Shown here: in pieces, positions 5,684 to 6,174 of the stretch
Numbering within the stretch: the first letter of the stretch is position 1
How the letters are laid out: each line of letters starts with the position of its first letter
Source: an uncultured Collinsella sp.
GTDB taxonomy: Bacteria; Actinomycetota; Coriobacteriia; Coriobacteriales; Coriobacteriaceae
Direction: 5' to 3'
Length of the DNA: 6,174 bases
NCBI GenBank assembly: GCA_902493915.1
Contig: CABUQY010000089.1
Location: 1 to 6,174 of the forward strand
Notes under the pieces: model-generated
Seen by the model: the letters and a program-made list of their open reading frames with translations, nothing else
Told to the model about the DNA's origin: nothing
Databases searched by the model: none
Made by a program: the position numbers and the translations under genes

Positions 5684-6174
5684 CTATTCCTCGCGGTCGA
5701 ACTCCTCATCGGCTTCGAGCACGCGACCGCTGTAGTTGACGTGACTGGTCACGGCATCCATGTCACCAGTCTCGATAAAACGTGCGACCGTGCACTCGTA
5801 ATCGACCAGCGCGCGATCAAAGACCTCGGGGAAACTCTCGTTCGAGACCTCGTCGGTAAAGGGATTCTTCCATGTCAGATGGCCCAGGTTACCGGTGCGC
5901 TCGGGCAGCTCCGTCGTCACGCGATGGGCAAGGCCGTCGAGCAGCGAGTAATCGTGCACCAAGCCCTCAACCAGCGAGATCGCGCGCGTCTTTGCGGAGC
6001 CGGCCGGCTCAATCGCGCGGTAAAGTCGCTGCATATTGGCAACGGCAGCACCGTACTCCCCCGCCGGAATGTCAATGCCGTACACGCGTCCGGCAACATA
6101 GCTCATCAGCACGCCAGCCACGCGATTGATGCGATCGGTGGTGACGATCTCGCCCGCCGGCGGGTAATCGTCAA
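5684..6174 (-). CDS. Hypothetical protein, C-terminal part (cut by window edge)
   Basis: An open frame runs from the TAG at 5684-5686 off the right end, giving 162 complete codons. An internal GTG at 6119-6121 is unlikely to be the real start: the frame stays open upstream with protein-like sequence (DDYPPAGEIVTTDRINR, then VAGVL) and no Shine-Dalgarno precedes it. The visible part is soluble and mostly helical-looking, with a centre rich in mixed charged and aromatic residues (LTWKNPF, SHVNYSGR) and an acidic tail (ADEEFDREE). There is no membrane segment and no catalytic motif that I recognise. Codon use resembles the neighbours, and antisense frames are less protein-like. I do not recognise the family. 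It may be cotranscribed with the MFS gene that begins 101 bp downstream. Confidence 0.65.
   Translation of the reverse strand, partial: DDYPPAGEIVTTDRINRVAGVLMSYVAGRVYGIDIPAGEYGAAVANMQRLYRAIEPAGSAKTRAISLVEGLVHDYSLLDGLAHRVTTELPERTGNLGHLTWKNPFTDEVSNESFPEVFDRALVDYECTVARFIETGDMDAVTSHVNYSGRVLEADEEFDREE

Noticed and set aside
4836..5735. Plus-strand 299-codon open frame antisense to the MFS transporter
   Set aside because: Very rich in His, Gly, Asp and Gln, typical of the antisense of hydrophobic GC-rich genes; it crosses an intergenic gap and two gene ends.

Overview
The window reads as chromosomal DNA from a high-G+C, Gram-positive-type bacterium. Purine-rich Shine-Dalgarno sites (GGAGGG, GAAGGG, GAAAGG) precede every complete gene, and G/C-ending codons dominate. 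The mix of a LytS/LytTR two-component system, an UMF1-type MFS carrier and a small MJ0936/YfcE-like phosphoesterase suggests a gut actinobacterium of the Coriobacteriia, Collinsella-like. That assignment is inference and was not checked by any search.

All supported genes lie on the minus strand, so transcription runs from right to left. At the right edge is the C-terminal part of an unrecognised protein (5684-6174, cut by the window). Next come a 12-TM UMF1/Atg22-like MFS transporter (4323-5582) and an intrinsic terminator (4173-4208). A compact operon follows: a GT2-type glycosyltransferase (2964-4151), a LytS/BtsS-like sensor histidine kinase (1624-2967, overlapping the glycosyltransferase by ATGA) and a LytTR response regulator (835-1551). 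A strong terminator (779-828) closes that operon. A metallophosphoesterase follows (272-739), ending against a bidirectional terminator hairpin (233-265).

Positions 1-271 hold no credible protein gene but are rich in structure. There is an 85-bp imperfect palindrome with perfect 9-bp outer arms and a perfect 9-bp central hairpin. Directly beside it is a five-run G-quadruplex motif on the minus strand. A cluster of GC-rich hairpins follows, and then the terminator. This is the least explained part of the window.

Functionally, the kinase and regulator form a standard pair: the kinase phosphorylates the REC aspartate of the regulator, which binds DNA through its LytTR domain. The unusual point is a cytosolic glycosyltransferase as first gene of the same operon, translationally coupled to the kinase. 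Its terminator sits only 21 nt upstream of the start codon, directly before the Shine-Dalgarno site. It may be a simple boundary after the transporter gene or a leader attenuator for the operon. I see no clear evidence of a wholly new system; the best leads are the left-end structured region and the glycosyltransferase/two-component operon.
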